Shown here one piece after another: positions 16,233 to 24,311 of a stretch of DNA of 64,000 bases. The notes beneath the pieces are model-generated. The model was not told the origin of the DNA. It searched no databases and saw nothing but the letters and a program-made list of their open reading frames with translations. A program made the translations under genes and the position numbers. Positions within the stretch are counted from its first letter, which is position 1, and each line of letters starts with the position of its first letter. This stretch comes from Streptomyces sp. NBC_00878 (GTDB taxonomy: Bacteria > Actinomycetota > Actinomycetes > Streptomycetales > Streptomycetaceae), in assembly GCF_026341515.1 (NCBI RefSeq), contig NZ_JAPEOK010000002.1, positions 557,749-621,748 on the forward strand. The letters are read 5' to 3'.

Positions 16233-16511
16233 GTGGATTGGCTCATCGCCGCCGCGCTCCTGGATGCGCGCAAGATCTACCGGAAAAGTGACGTCGGATC
16301 AGGGCCGGCGCCCGACGACTTCGACACCTGGGCCGACTACCTCCGCGCGAAGCTCGGCAAAGCGGAAGTCGCTGTCATGACCTTCAGCAGCGCGGCCCTG
16401 CGCGAGCGCCTCACCTCCTCACTGGATCTGCTGATCTGGGGAGCGAAGTACTGGATGCCGTCCCACAGCAGATCAGGCACACCGCCATGCTGCCCGGGCG
16501 CATGTCCCTGA
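16233..16511 (+). CDS. hypothetical protein, probably frameshifted
   Basis: GTG 16233 has an excellent GGAGG ribosome site seven bases upstream. It encodes 92 residues: a helix (MDWLIAAALLDARKIYRK), an acidic loop, then DDFDTWADYLRAKLGK. The last 20 residues are Ser/Pro/Cys-rich and look out of frame. The next frame continues as EVLDAVPQQIRHTAMLPGR and on to HEFKLSKH (about 16450-16680), which has the composition of a real protein. The gene was probably about 150 residues before a frameshift near 16420-16450. Family not recognised. Confidence 0.5.
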   Translation: MDWLIAAALLDARKIYRKSDVGSGPAPDDFDTWADYLRAKLGKAEVAVMTFSSAALRERLTSSLDLLIWGAKYWMPSHSRSGTPPCCPGACP

Positions 16512-16840
16512 TGCAGCCCGATTTCCTTGACGAACCGCATAGGAGCACCCCCGAACACCTCATCCAGACCATCCGCCACGGCATGAGAACGATTCAGTAC
16601 CGTCCCCACATCATCGACGGATGCCTCGCCGGAACCGGGCTGTCCCTCACCCTACGACTTCACGAGTTCAAGCTCAGCAAACACTCTCCCAGAAAGCCTT
16701 TTACGGGAAAATCGCCTGCATGGTTTGAGGCAACGGGGATTGAAAACGGAGCTTCAGTCACCGCACCATTCCCCGCCCCTGCTCGGCAACAGTTGCTCTT
16801 TTCACGGCTCCCAGAAAAACAGCAGATTTTCCAGAAGTAG
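16450..16840 (+). pseudogene. shifted-frame continuation of the hypothetical gene
   Basis: The frame contains DEPHRSTPEHLIQTIRHGMR and IIDGCLAGTGLSLTLRLHEF, coherent amphipathic sequence that continues from the 16233 ORF after a shift. ATG 16487 is an internal codon without a ribosome site. The last 50 codons (after about 16690) are lower-GC and look non-coding, and they overlap the end of the gene on the other strand. Confidence 0.35.
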
Positions 16841-19015
16841 GGCTTCCCAGGAGGTGAGGTGGACGTGACCGGCGCGCAGGGCCTGTATGAGCTGATCCGC
16901 ATCGAGGCTTGGGAAGCGGTCATGGTCTGCCAATTGCCGAATGGTCAGAGCTAGTCGGGTCCAGACTAACCACTCTAGGGCCTCGCCGGCCTCAGCTGCA
17001 GACATCGGGACCGTGATGCTTTGCGCGAGCAGACTGCCGTTAAGTAGTTTGTGCTCCCGTTCAAGTTCGGTTGCTGCGGCCACAAGACGAAGAGTCCAGG
17101 GTGTTTTCCCACGACAGACTGACGTTCGTGCCGCACGGATGGTGTCCAACTGGGCGTAGAGCGCCGGCCTCAGTTCGGCAGGCGTTATGGGATGGGCCAA
17201 GAGAGTGTGCACCACGCGTGCCTTCAATGCATACAGCACGGTCACCGGGTCGTCGTCTGGCGTGGTCGGGGAAAGAATTTCGGTCATTATGGAGACCGGG
17301 ATTCCCTCGGGCCTGTTGTCTTCAGCAAGCTGCTCGAGCATGCTGTGCAATTGCGTAGGCGTGAAGTACAGGAGGCTCTCACGCAGGACCGCGGTGGGGC
17401 CATCCGAGCTATGCAGCAGCGCCAAAATCTTGGAGTAGCTGCGCAGCGCGCCCCGGAGGGATTCAGGTGCGGCTTGAGCCGGGTGAGAAACACCCTTCAA
17501 CGCGAGCAGACGGCTGCACGCACCAGCTTCGGGATGGTGCAGAAGCAGTCCCAGAGACGCTCCCATCCCCAGCCCTTTGCGGGTCAGATACCAATGAGTC
17601 GTACGATGATCGAGAACCTTTTTGCGCAGACCATCTTTATAGAGCTCTTCGATGTCGTTGTCTCGTAGATACTTCGCCCGGTGGGCAAGGACCACGAATC
17701 CTGCGTCTCGGATCGCCTCCAAGATCTCCACATGCCGACCGCGATGGACGGCGTCCGGTGTGATAATCATGAATGCGATGTGGTCTGCGGCTCCCTGAAG
17801 GCCTGCTTCCCCCATTTCCCTGACATTCTCGACGGTCAGCGGATAGTCGTCGAGTTCTTCAGCAGCGTCGAGGATCTGGCGGTATGCGGGTGAGACGTCA
17901 CTCATGTCGCTCCTCACGGCTTGCTCCGCCCTCGTCTGGGCATCGGATGGCAGTTGGCTCGGGCGGAAGAAGAAAAGGCTTTCAAGTGCAGTGAGCTCCA
18001 AGGTGCTCGGTAGGATTCCTAGTGCCGCCAACGCGGCCTGGAAGTCCTCGAACCGCATCTGTTGGCAAGCGTCTGGATCGGCGAGCAGACGGAGACAAAC
18101 CAGCGCGGTGGACGCAGCTGGCACCTCGACCGCACCCGCAGGCTGGTCAGGGAGAGGGAGCTGGACAAGGAATTCTCGCTCCTCGGCCAAGAGGAGCTCT
18201 ATCTTGGCGGTCTCCGGAACATGCCCCGGGTTCTCGTCTACGACTCGGGCGGCCGCCGCGTACCGTTCCTCCAAGTCCTTCAGTACTGATGACGGGACCG
18301 CACCTGTGGTGAGCAGTTCCGCCAGCAGGCGGCGCTTTAGCCGGTAGAGCACCCTGTACTGCTCGATCCGATGCAGCGGAAGTCCCGCCTCATAGCTAGT
18401 AACTGCCACCCGCACTGCCGGCGACCAGATCTCCTGGACCAGCAACTCGGCCAGATCAGTGGGCTCGAAGAGGACGCTCGTCTCGTAGAGCATGCTCAGC
18501 CAGTCGTCCGAGCTGTGCAGGAGCCCGAATGTCTTGTTGGGCGTCCGGTAGGTCTCGCGGTAGGTCCCCGGGCGGGCGAGTAGGGGGTCCGAAGCGCCCT
18601 TGGAGTCGGTGATGGTGGCCTGGAAGCGCTGGTCCTCCGGGTGTCGCAAGAGCAGCACGAGGGATTCACCGAGCTCGAACACCTTGCTTTTTATCCACCA
18701 CGACCGGATGTGTCGGCCCGGCACATCCATGACGAGCCCGTCTCGGTAGAGGCGCTCCGAGAGGCGCTGGTCGATGCGCCGGAAGCAGAACGCAACGACC
18801 CGAGCGCCGTGCTCCTCCAAGAACCGACGATGCACGCCCTGGGCCAGGCCGTCTGGTGTGACTACGGCGAGTGCGGTTCGGGGAACTAGGCGCAGGCACG
18901 CATCGGGCAGTGACTGTACAACGTTCCGGTGAAAGGACTCGAGCACGGGATAGTCACCCAGCTGTTCTGTCAGCACGCTCCGGACCTGGTCCGGACAGTA
19001 GTCCGTATATGCCAT
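16802..19015 (-). CDS. tandem nucleoside-diphosphate-kinase-like protein, undescribed architecture
   Basis: 737 residues made of two similar halves. Each half has an NDK-like domain (about residues 47-185 and 412-552) followed by a helical domain of about 170 residues ending LFFFRP or LLFFWEP. NDK traits: a TPDG/TPDA loop after strand 1 (Thr53, Thr419) where true NDKs have the phosphate-binding Lys (KPDA); the Arg of GTIRG kept as Arg153 and Arg521; and the catalytic-His loop kept in both as LLHSSD (His167, His535; NDK NVIHGSD). The ATG immediately follows the TGA of the transketolase relic (TGAATG), so the two were an operon. Function is unknown: nucleotide binding or phospho-His chemistry is possible, but normal kinase activity is doubtful without the Lys. 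Confidence 0.75.
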   Translation of the reverse strand: MAYTDYCPDQVRSVLTEQLGDYPVLESFHRNVVQSLPDACLRLVPRTALAVVTPDGLAQGVHRRFLEEHGARVVAFCFRRIDQRLSERLYRDGLVMDVPGRHIRSWWIKSKVFELGESLVLLLRHPEDQRFQATITDSKGASDPLLARPGTYRETYRTPNKTFGLLHSSDDWLSMLYETSVLFEPTDLAELLVQEIWSPAVRVAVTSYEAGLPLHRIEQYRVLYRLKRRLLAELLTTGAVPSSVLKDLEERYAAAARVVDENPGHVPETAKIELLLAEEREFLVQLPLPDQPAGAVEVPAASTALVCLRLLADPDACQQMRFEDFQAALAALGILPSTLELTALESLFFFRPSQLPSDAQTRAEQAVRSDMSDVSPAYRQILDAAEELDDYPLTVENVREMGEAGLQGAADHIAFMIITPDAVHRGRHVEILEAIRDAGFVVLAHRAKYLRDNDIEELYKDGLRKKVLDHRTTHWYLTRKGLGMGASLGLLLHHPEAGACSRLLALKGVSHPAQAAPESLRGALRSYSKILALLHSSDGPTAVLRESLLYFTPTQLHSMLEQLAEDNRPEGIPVSIMTEILSPTTPDDDPVTVLYALKARVVHTLLAHPITPAELRPALYAQLDTIRAARTSVCRGKTPWTLRLVAAATELEREHKLLNGSLLAQSITVPMSAAEAGEALEWLVWTRLALTIRQLADHDRFPSLDADQLIQALRAGHVHLTSWEALLLENLLFFWEP

Positions 19016-19731
19016 TCAGCACCGATCCATAGTCTGTTGCGCCAGGTTGTCTACGTAGGCATAATGGGTTCCAAACATTTCCTGATGTCTTTCCGATGCG
19101 CGGCAGAATTGGTCCTTGACGCCCATTTTCAGCGACCTGGTTCGGGACGAATGAGCCGACACCGCCTCGGCGACTGCAGATCCGAGGCCGCCGATGACAC
19201 TGTGCTCCTTTAGCAGCGCCAGCAGCCTAGAACGCACGGCACATTCCCCAACCAGGGTGCTATCGAACGGCTTCAGCGAGTTGCTGTTGGCCGTGCCGAC
19301 GCTAGATTCGGTTTCGTTCAGACGTCTCGCTGTCATCAGCATCAGAGCCTTCCAATCCTGCCCGGATTGCAGCTCGCCGTCCTCTAGAACGGCGTGAATG
19401 TACATGCTGAGCCCGAGCATGCAGGTGTTGAGCGCGATACCTAGCCTTGGATAGTCCGATGTCCAGGGACCAGTGGAGACACCAATGCCAGGGGTCGTCG
19501 TTCGACACGAGTGGCCAAGTGACCGTCCACCCGATTCTATAATCATGTCCAGTTCCTCTGACGGTAGTTACCCAGATCAGCGAGTGCGGCGTACAAGGTG
19601 ATACAGGCGTGTCCCTTAGCCTGAAGCGACTGCAGGCAGGCGTCGGGGTTTTCTCGGCACAAGCCGGCCAGCTGCGAGTGGCCCTCAACCAGGTCGTTGA
19701 GTTGGCGCCGGAACTCGGCCAGTGAACTCTT
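19016..19731 (-). pseudogene. scrambled transketolase relic (N-subunit joined to a C-subunit tail)
   Basis: The upstream frame (19731-19543) encodes KGHACITLYAALADLG, the transketolase N-subunit segment SKGHAxxALYAxLAExG, and ends in a TGA overlapping ATG 19546. The next frame (19546-19016, 176 residues) continues with GVSTGPW and EDGELQSGQDWKALM, the TPP-binding GDGE(L/C)QEGQxWEA motif with the first Gly changed to Glu. It then jumps to KEHSVIGGLGSAVAEA, the C-subunit EEHSxxGGLGSAVAE motif. About 400 residues are missing between them. So a frameshift, an internal deletion and a lost TPP residue are all visible; the protein cannot be a working transketolase. Confidence 0.75.
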
Positions 19732-19840
19732 TCAGTGTGGCCACTGATCGGATGACGGGATCGGTATCACGCAACGCGTGAGGCTCCCGTGCCGTTGGGG
19801 GAGGTGTTCGAAGTCTCAACCCTCAGGAACAGGAGCCGCG

Positions 19841-20432
19841 TTGATCCCCTGTCCTGCTGCACTCGATCTGCATCACGCCCTGGTCGAGTGGGTCACAATG
19901 CTCATCGTCACCCGCGAGGGTGACCGTCGCTGCAAGCTCCCGCCGCAGCAGCGTGCGCGTGCGCTGGTCGGCCTGGTGTACATGCGCAGGCACGACACGC
20001 TCGCGCAGATCGCCGTCGGCTTCGGCATCTCGGTGGGCACCGCCCACGCCTACACGACCGCGGTGATCAGCCTGCTCGCCGAGCGTGCACCGGGCCTGCT
20101 CAAGGTGCTGCGCGAGACCGGTCCCGACTGCGTCCTGCTCGACGGCACTCTCGCCGAGTGCGACCGGGCCGGCGACGGCCGGGCCGACTACTCCGCCAAG
20201 CGCCGCCGTGGGAGCCAGCCCATGGGTGACAACGCCCCTCAGACGCCCGCCGGGCCGTGGCCTCACGCCAACCCAGCAAACCGTCAACCGCGCGTTGTCC
20301 GCGGCACGGGCACCGGTCGAGCGCGGCGTCGCACGGCTGAAGTCGTGGCGAGTCTTCCGCAGGTCCCGATGCAGCCCGAATCGAATGTCGTCAATCGCCG
20401 CCGCCGTCCTCACCCTGGAGCGGCAACGCTGA
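19841..20432 (+). pseudogene. IS5-family transposase, internally deleted
   Basis: TTG 19841 with a CAGGAG ribosome site begins the typical N-terminus (IPCPAALDLHHALVEWV) and continues through IAVGFGISVGTAHAYTTAV and CVLLDGTLAECDR, the first DDE Asp region. After SAKRRR the reading jumps. The proper C-terminus (APVERGVARLKSWRVFR to LTLERQR) is found in another frame ending at 20432. About 70-80 central codons, including the second catalytic Asp, are deleted, so the element is dead. I could not define its terminal repeats. Confidence 0.8.
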
Positions 20433-20579
20433 AAAGCCTCGGTGTCTGTGCCGTCGCCATCTAGATGATCAATTCCGATGGATGCCTGCGGAGGGTGTGG
20501 GGTGGGCGGCGGCCGAAGCCACCGCGAGACGGTCAGGCGGCGGGCTGCCGGCCCTGGTTGTCGAGGTGGCAGCGGGCGG

Positions 20580-20969
20580 TCAGGCGTCAGGGTCGACTTC
20601 GGGGTGCGTGAACCGCACGGGCTTGCCCAGCGACCGGGCGTAGGCGATTTCGGCTCGGGTGCTGTCTCCGATGTAGTCGCCGACTACGAGCACCTCATCA
20701 GCGAGCCGGATCTTCGCTCGGTGCAGATCGTCGAGTCGAACCTTCAGCGCCTCGGCTTCGACAGGATCGGACCAAAGCTCGTGCGGCGACTTCATGTCGC
20801 AACCCGGCTTGACGACAATCTTTCCGGCTTTGGTCTCCCGCAGATCGGCCTCGGTCATCTCGGTCATGAAACGGGTGGAGCCGCAGATCACGACAATGCG
20901 CGGGAGGCTCAACAGCTTCTTCGCGTTGGCGAGCTTCTCCTCGGGGGTGAGCAGTTGCGGGTATGACAC
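20580..20969 (-). CDS. nucleoside 2-deoxyribosyltransferase-like protein
   Basis: 129 residues from GTG 20969, chosen because a perfect AGGAGG stands six bases upstream. PRIVVICGSTRFMTEM forms the first strand and phosphate-type loop. LADEVLVVGDYIGDSTRAEIAYARSLGKPVRF is the conserved part of the deoxyribosyltransferase/DUF4406-like fold, with a Glu (AEIAYA) in the position of the catalytic or binding Glu. Such small proteins are common in actinophages and integrative elements. The enzymatic reaction here is not proven. It lies between two dead IS copies. Confidence 0.65.
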   Translation of the reverse strand: MSYPQLLTPEEKLANAKKLLSLPRIVVICGSTRFMTEMTEADLRETKAGKIVVKPGCDMKSPHELWSDPVEAEALKVRLDDLHRAKIRLADEVLVVGDYIGDSTRAEIAYARSLGKPVRFTHPEVDPDA

Positions 20970-21039
20970 TGGTTCCTCCTGGTGGTGTGGTCCAAGGGGC
21001 GCCTGCGGAGACGAGATCGAGGATGTCCAAGATCGTCTT

Positions 21040-21956
21040 ATGGCGAACGACGTGGACACCCTCGCGACAGCACTCTAGGCGACGACCGACGACATGCTGA
21101 AAGAGCATCCCGACCTGGCGCCGTGGCGCCCGCCGGTCGGCATTACGCCCCGCCTGAGCGATGCCGAACTGGTCACCCTCGCCACGATGCAGGCCCTACT
21201 CGGCTACACCTCCGAGGCCAAATGGCTCCGCCATGCCCGTGCCCACCTGCGCCGTCTCTTCCCCTACCTGCCCCAGCAGCCCGGCTACAACACAAGCGGC
21301 TGCGCAAGGCCGCCGGTCTGATGCGAAGCGTCAACCGGATCCTGGCCACCACCACCTCGGTGTGGAGCGACGACGTATGGGTCGTGGACTCCACCCCGGT
21401 GGAATGCGGCCGCTCCCGCGAGACCGTCAAACGCTCCGACCTGGCAGGTTGGATCGAATACGGCTACTGCGCCAGCCACAGCCGCTTCTTCTGGGGCCTG
21501 CGCCTGCACCTGCTCTGCACCCTTCAGGACCTGCCCATCGCCTTCGCCCTGACCGGGGCCAAGGCCGACGAACGCGAGACCCTCCTCGACCTCCTGGCCG
21601 CCGAATGCGAGCTTCTGCGAGAGCGCCCCCGACAGACTCTCATTGGCGACAAGAACTACTTCGGCCGTGGTTTCGAACGCGAACTGTCCGAGCGTGGAGT
21701 CCAGTTGCTGCGGCCGGCCCGTAAAGGTGAACGGGAACGGCCTGGCGCAGCCCTGTTCAAGCCGCTGCGACAGGTCATCGAATCGATCAACGAGACCTTC
21801 AAGGGACAGCTTGACCTCGAACGGCACCGAGGGCGCACACCGGGAGGTGTCATAGCCCGCGTCATGCAACGCATCCTCGCGCTGACCGCCGCGATCTGGC
21901 ACAACGACGCCACCGGACAAACCGTCCTAGGCTCACTGATCGCCTACGCTCACTGA
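21040..21956 (+). pseudogene. IS982-family transposase with two inactivating mutations
   Basis: ATG 21040 begins MANDVDTLATAL and is stopped by TAG at 21076-21078. The frame resumes with ATTDDMLKEHPDL, so the TAG replaces a sense codon. A second lesion near 21288 is an extra AC dinucleotide in GGCTACAACACAAGCGG, where GYNKRLRKAA is expected; translation continues in the +2 frame with LRKAAGLMRSVNRIL. The rest carries VWVVDSTPVECGRS, GDKNYFGRGF and INETFKGQLDLE, the IS982 DDE residues. Without the two lesions it would be about 305 residues. Confidence 0.85.
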
Positions 21957-21974
21957 CCCCCTGGACTAGATCAT

Positions 21975-23114
21975 CTAGTGTCCTGCGCCAGAGATCCGTC
22001 GGCAGAAGCGGGCGAGGGAGTCGAGGATCTCTTCGGCGGTCTTGGTCCAGATGAACGGCTTGGGGTCTTGGTTCCAGTCTTTGACCCAGGCGCGGATGTC
22101 GGCTTCGAGGGCCTGGACGTTCTTGTGTGCGCCGCGGCGGATCATTTGGTGGGCGAGGTAGCCGAACCACCGCTCGACCTGGTTGATCCAGGAAGAGCCG
22201 GTAGGGGTGAAGTGCAGCTCGAACCGCGGGTGCTTGGCCAGCCATGTCTTGATCGCCGGGGTCTTGTGGGTGCCGTAGTTGTCCACGATCAAGTGGATCT
22301 GCAGGTGAGCGGGCACCTCCTTGTCGATCCGGATGAGGAACTTCTTGAACTCCACGGCCCGGTGCCGGCGGTGCAGGGCCGTGATGACCTCGCCGGTGGC
22401 GACATCGAAGGCGGCGAACAGAGTGGTCAGGCCGTTGCGGACGTAGTCGTGGGTGCGCCGCTCGGGCATGCCCGGCATTATCGGCAGCACCGGCTGGGAC
22501 CGGTCCAGGGCCTGGATCTGCGACTTCTCGTCCACCGAGAGCACCACCGCACCCTCGGGCGGGTTGAAGTACAGGCCCACGACGTCGTAGACCTTCTCCA
22601 CGAACAGCGGGTCTGTCGACAGCTTGAAGGTGTCCGCGAGATGCGGCTTGAGCTGGAACTGGCGCCAGATCCGGCCCACGGTCGACTTCGACAGGCCGCT
22701 GTGCTGGGCCATCGATTTCCTGGACCAGTGGGTGGCGTTCTTCGGCAGCTGTTCCAGCGTGGTGACCACTACCGCTTCCACCTGGTCGACGCCGATGGTG
22801 GGCGGCCGGCCCGGCCTGGGCTCGTCGACCAGACCGTCCAGCCGCTCGGCGAGAAACCGGCGCCGCCACTTGCGGACCGTGTCCGCGGCCACCCGCAACT
22901 CCCGGGCGACCGCGACAATCGGCGGTACTTCCGGCCCCGCACACGCCAGGACAATCCGAGCCCGCAGCGCCAGGGCCTGGGCCGATGTCGCCCGACGTGT
23001 CCACCGCTCCAACTCCGCCCGCTCCTCCCCGGACAGCAGCAACGGCTCCAATTTGGGACCCCGACGAGGAACTGACGCACCAGCAGTAGTAGTCACACAA
23101 CTACTAACGATCAA
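21975..23114 (-). CDS. IS630 family transposase
   Basis: 379 residues. An N-terminal helix-turn-helix (PPIVAVARELRVAADTVRKW) is followed by a linker and a second HTH (SGLSKSTVGRIWRQ). The RNase-H-like DDE domain has Asp195 (LSVDEKSQ), Asp278 (LIVDNYGTHK) and Glu314 (NQVERWFGYL), a D-35-E spacing typical of IS630/Tc1. The stop TAG is completed outside the element: T and A come from the target TA and G from the flanking base. Intact and probably functional. Confidence 0.93.
   Translation of the reverse strand: MIVSSCVTTTAGASVPRRGPKLEPLLLSGEERAELERWTRRATSAQALALRARIVLACAGPEVPPIVAVARELRVAADTVRKWRRRFLAERLDGLVDEPRPGRPPTIGVDQVEAVVVTTLEQLPKNATHWSRKSMAQHSGLSKSTVGRIWRQFQLKPHLADTFKLSTDPLFVEKVYDVVGLYFNPPEGAVVLSVDEKSQIQALDRSQPVLPIMPGMPERRTHDYVRNGLTTLFAAFDVATGEVITALHRRHRAVEFKKFLIRIDKEVPAHLQIHLIVDNYGTHKTPAIKTWLAKHPRFELHFTPTGSSWINQVERWFGYLAHQMIRRGAHKNVQALEADIRAWVKDWNQDPKPFIWTKTAEEILDSLARFCRRISGAGH
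21978..21991. repeat. left inverted repeat of the IS630 element
   Basis: GTGTCCTGCGCCAG, the exact inverse of 23118-23131, preceded by the TA target copy at 21976-21977. Confidence 0.9.
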
Positions 23115-23117
23115 CTA

Positions 23118-23131
23118 CTGGCGCAGGACAC
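23118..23131. repeat. right inverted repeat of the IS630 element
   Basis: CTGGCGCAGGACAC, followed by the TA target copy at 23132-23133. Confidence 0.9.
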
Positions 23132-24015
23132 TAGCGGTGCTCCAGCACACGTCGCACGATCTCCTGCGCCGAGATGCCGCAGCGGTCCAGTAGCTCCCGG
23201 TAGCTCCCGGCGGCGCAGCAGAACTGATCATCGACCCCCACCCGCAGGAGTGGCACTGTGGGTCGGGCCGCCATCTGCTCGGCGACCGCCGAACCGAAGC
23301 CGCCGATCGTGCTGTGCTCCTCCACTGTCACGATCAGGCGACTACGGCCAATGCACCTCGCCAGTAGTTTCTGGTCAAGCGGCTTCACTGTAGGGAAGTA
23401 GGCGATCGAGGTGCTGACTCCGCGCTCGGCAAGTCCGTTCGCGGCGGCCCGCACGATTCCGGTCATGGTCCCTGTGAAGGCCAGGGCTACCTCGCCGCCA
23501 GCCTGCCGTAGCAGGCCACTGAGCCGGGCCGACGAACCGCCGACATCGTCAGACTCGGACTCCGGCGGGATCCGCACCTAGACTGGCGCATCCGGACTCA
23601 CCAGCTCCGGGAGCAGCCTCTGCAGGTCCCGGAAGTCGCGGGGCGCGACCACTGTCATACCCGGGATGGCCCGCATGATCGTCAAATCCTCGGTGGCATG
23701 GTGGGTGGGCCCGGAGTACGACGCGCCCAGCACTCCCTTGCTCGCGCAGATGGTGACGTTCAGAACCTGGTAGGCGATGGAGATCCGGATCTGCTCACAG
23801 GCGCGCATTGACGCGAAGGCGGCGAAGGTGTGCACCACCGGGCGCAGGCCCACCAGCGCCATGCCAGCCGCCACGCCCATGGTGTTCTGCTCGGCGATTC
23901 CGGTGGTCACGAAACGGTCCGGCCAGCGGTCCCGCAGAACTGCGGACCCGCTGCTGCGCGAAAGGTCGGCGTCCAGCACCACGACCTGCCGGTCCGCGGC
24001 CAGCAGATTGGTCAA
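23131..24015 (-). pseudogene. transketolase C-terminal subunit, interrupted by TAG and cut at its 5' end
   Basis: Two ORFs in the same frame (24015-23578 and 23577-23131) together form one transketolase C-subunit. Visible parts are RQVVVLDADLSRS, GIAEQNTMGVAAGMAL, SGPTHHATEDLTIMRAIPG, then after TAG (23578-23580) VRIPPESES, and EEHSTIGGFGSAVAEQ. The TAG stands where the family has Tyr (PVYVR..). The first codon available is TTG 24015, right at the island edge, and about ten residues are missing. The IS630 element sits in the stop codon, leaving the terminal TAG unchanged. No matching full N-subunit is present. Confidence 0.85.
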
Positions 24016-24173
24016 CAGTGCCGGAAGTACGCTTCGACGCCCTCGCGTGTGCCCGGACCGCCGTTGAGCCAGCGAACGAGCGGTTCGTCCTCTCCCGCGA
24101 GATGCGCCGCCACGTCGTCCAGGCGCAGCGGGGACAGAGTGGTGAACCCGTCGGACAGCCTCACTTCATGCAT
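24012..24173 (-). pseudogene. N-terminal part of a split GNAT acetyltransferase
   Basis: ATG 24173 encodes MHEVRLSDGFTTLSPLRLDD and then PLVRWLNGGPGTREGVEAYF before an early TGA. This is the standard beginning (first strand and helix 1-2 region) of the GNAT subgroup whose next residues read ..GGPLRAFGIR. That continuation is present at 15894 on the same strand. The 53-residue fragment has no acetyl-CoA site of its own. It diverges from the flavoprotein gene at 24312. Confidence 0.8.
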
Positions 24174-24311
24174 CCGGCAAGTATTGACGCCAGAACTGTG
24201 TCGCCGATCGCCGATCGCCGGTCGCCTGCGGGGTGATCTGGCTCACGCGCTGTCACAACCATCGGTGGCCCGGTGTCTTGAGGTCGAACGCCTGGAAACG
24301 AAGGAGACATC

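Larger units (their letters stand above)
21978..23131 (-). mobile_element. complete IS630-family insertion sequence
   Basis: 1154 bases bounded by perfect 14-base inverted repeats GTGTCCTGCGCCAG (21978-21991) and CTGGCGCAGGACAC (23118-23131). The repeats are flanked by TA at 21976-21977 and 23132-23133, the TA target duplication of the IS630/Tc1 group. The transposase frame is intact. It has landed precisely in the stop codon of the transketolase C-subunit relic. Confidence 0.93.
15895..24011. mobile_element. 8.1-kb genomic island inserted in a GNAT gene
   Basis: The two halves of a GNAT gene lie exactly on either side. Inside are a tandem NDK-like protein, transketolase relics, a deoxyribosyltransferase-like gene and three IS elements. 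Several stretches (for example 19016-19560 and 16680-16800) are visibly less GC-rich than the flanks. No integrase, terminal repeats or convincing target duplication are seen. ACAGT occurs at both edges (15900-15904 and 24015-24019), but joining there does not restore the GNAT frame. About four codons appear lost at the junction. Confidence 0.75.

Noticed and set aside
23131..23577. Separate gene for the second transketolase ORF
   Set aside because: It continues the preceding ORF in the same frame after a TAG, and its Met is just the GTG following the stop; there is no ribosome site.
15900..24019. ACAGT at both island edges as a target-site duplication
   Set aside because: Five bases match by chance fairly often, and deleting the island at these repeats does not restore the GNAT frame.
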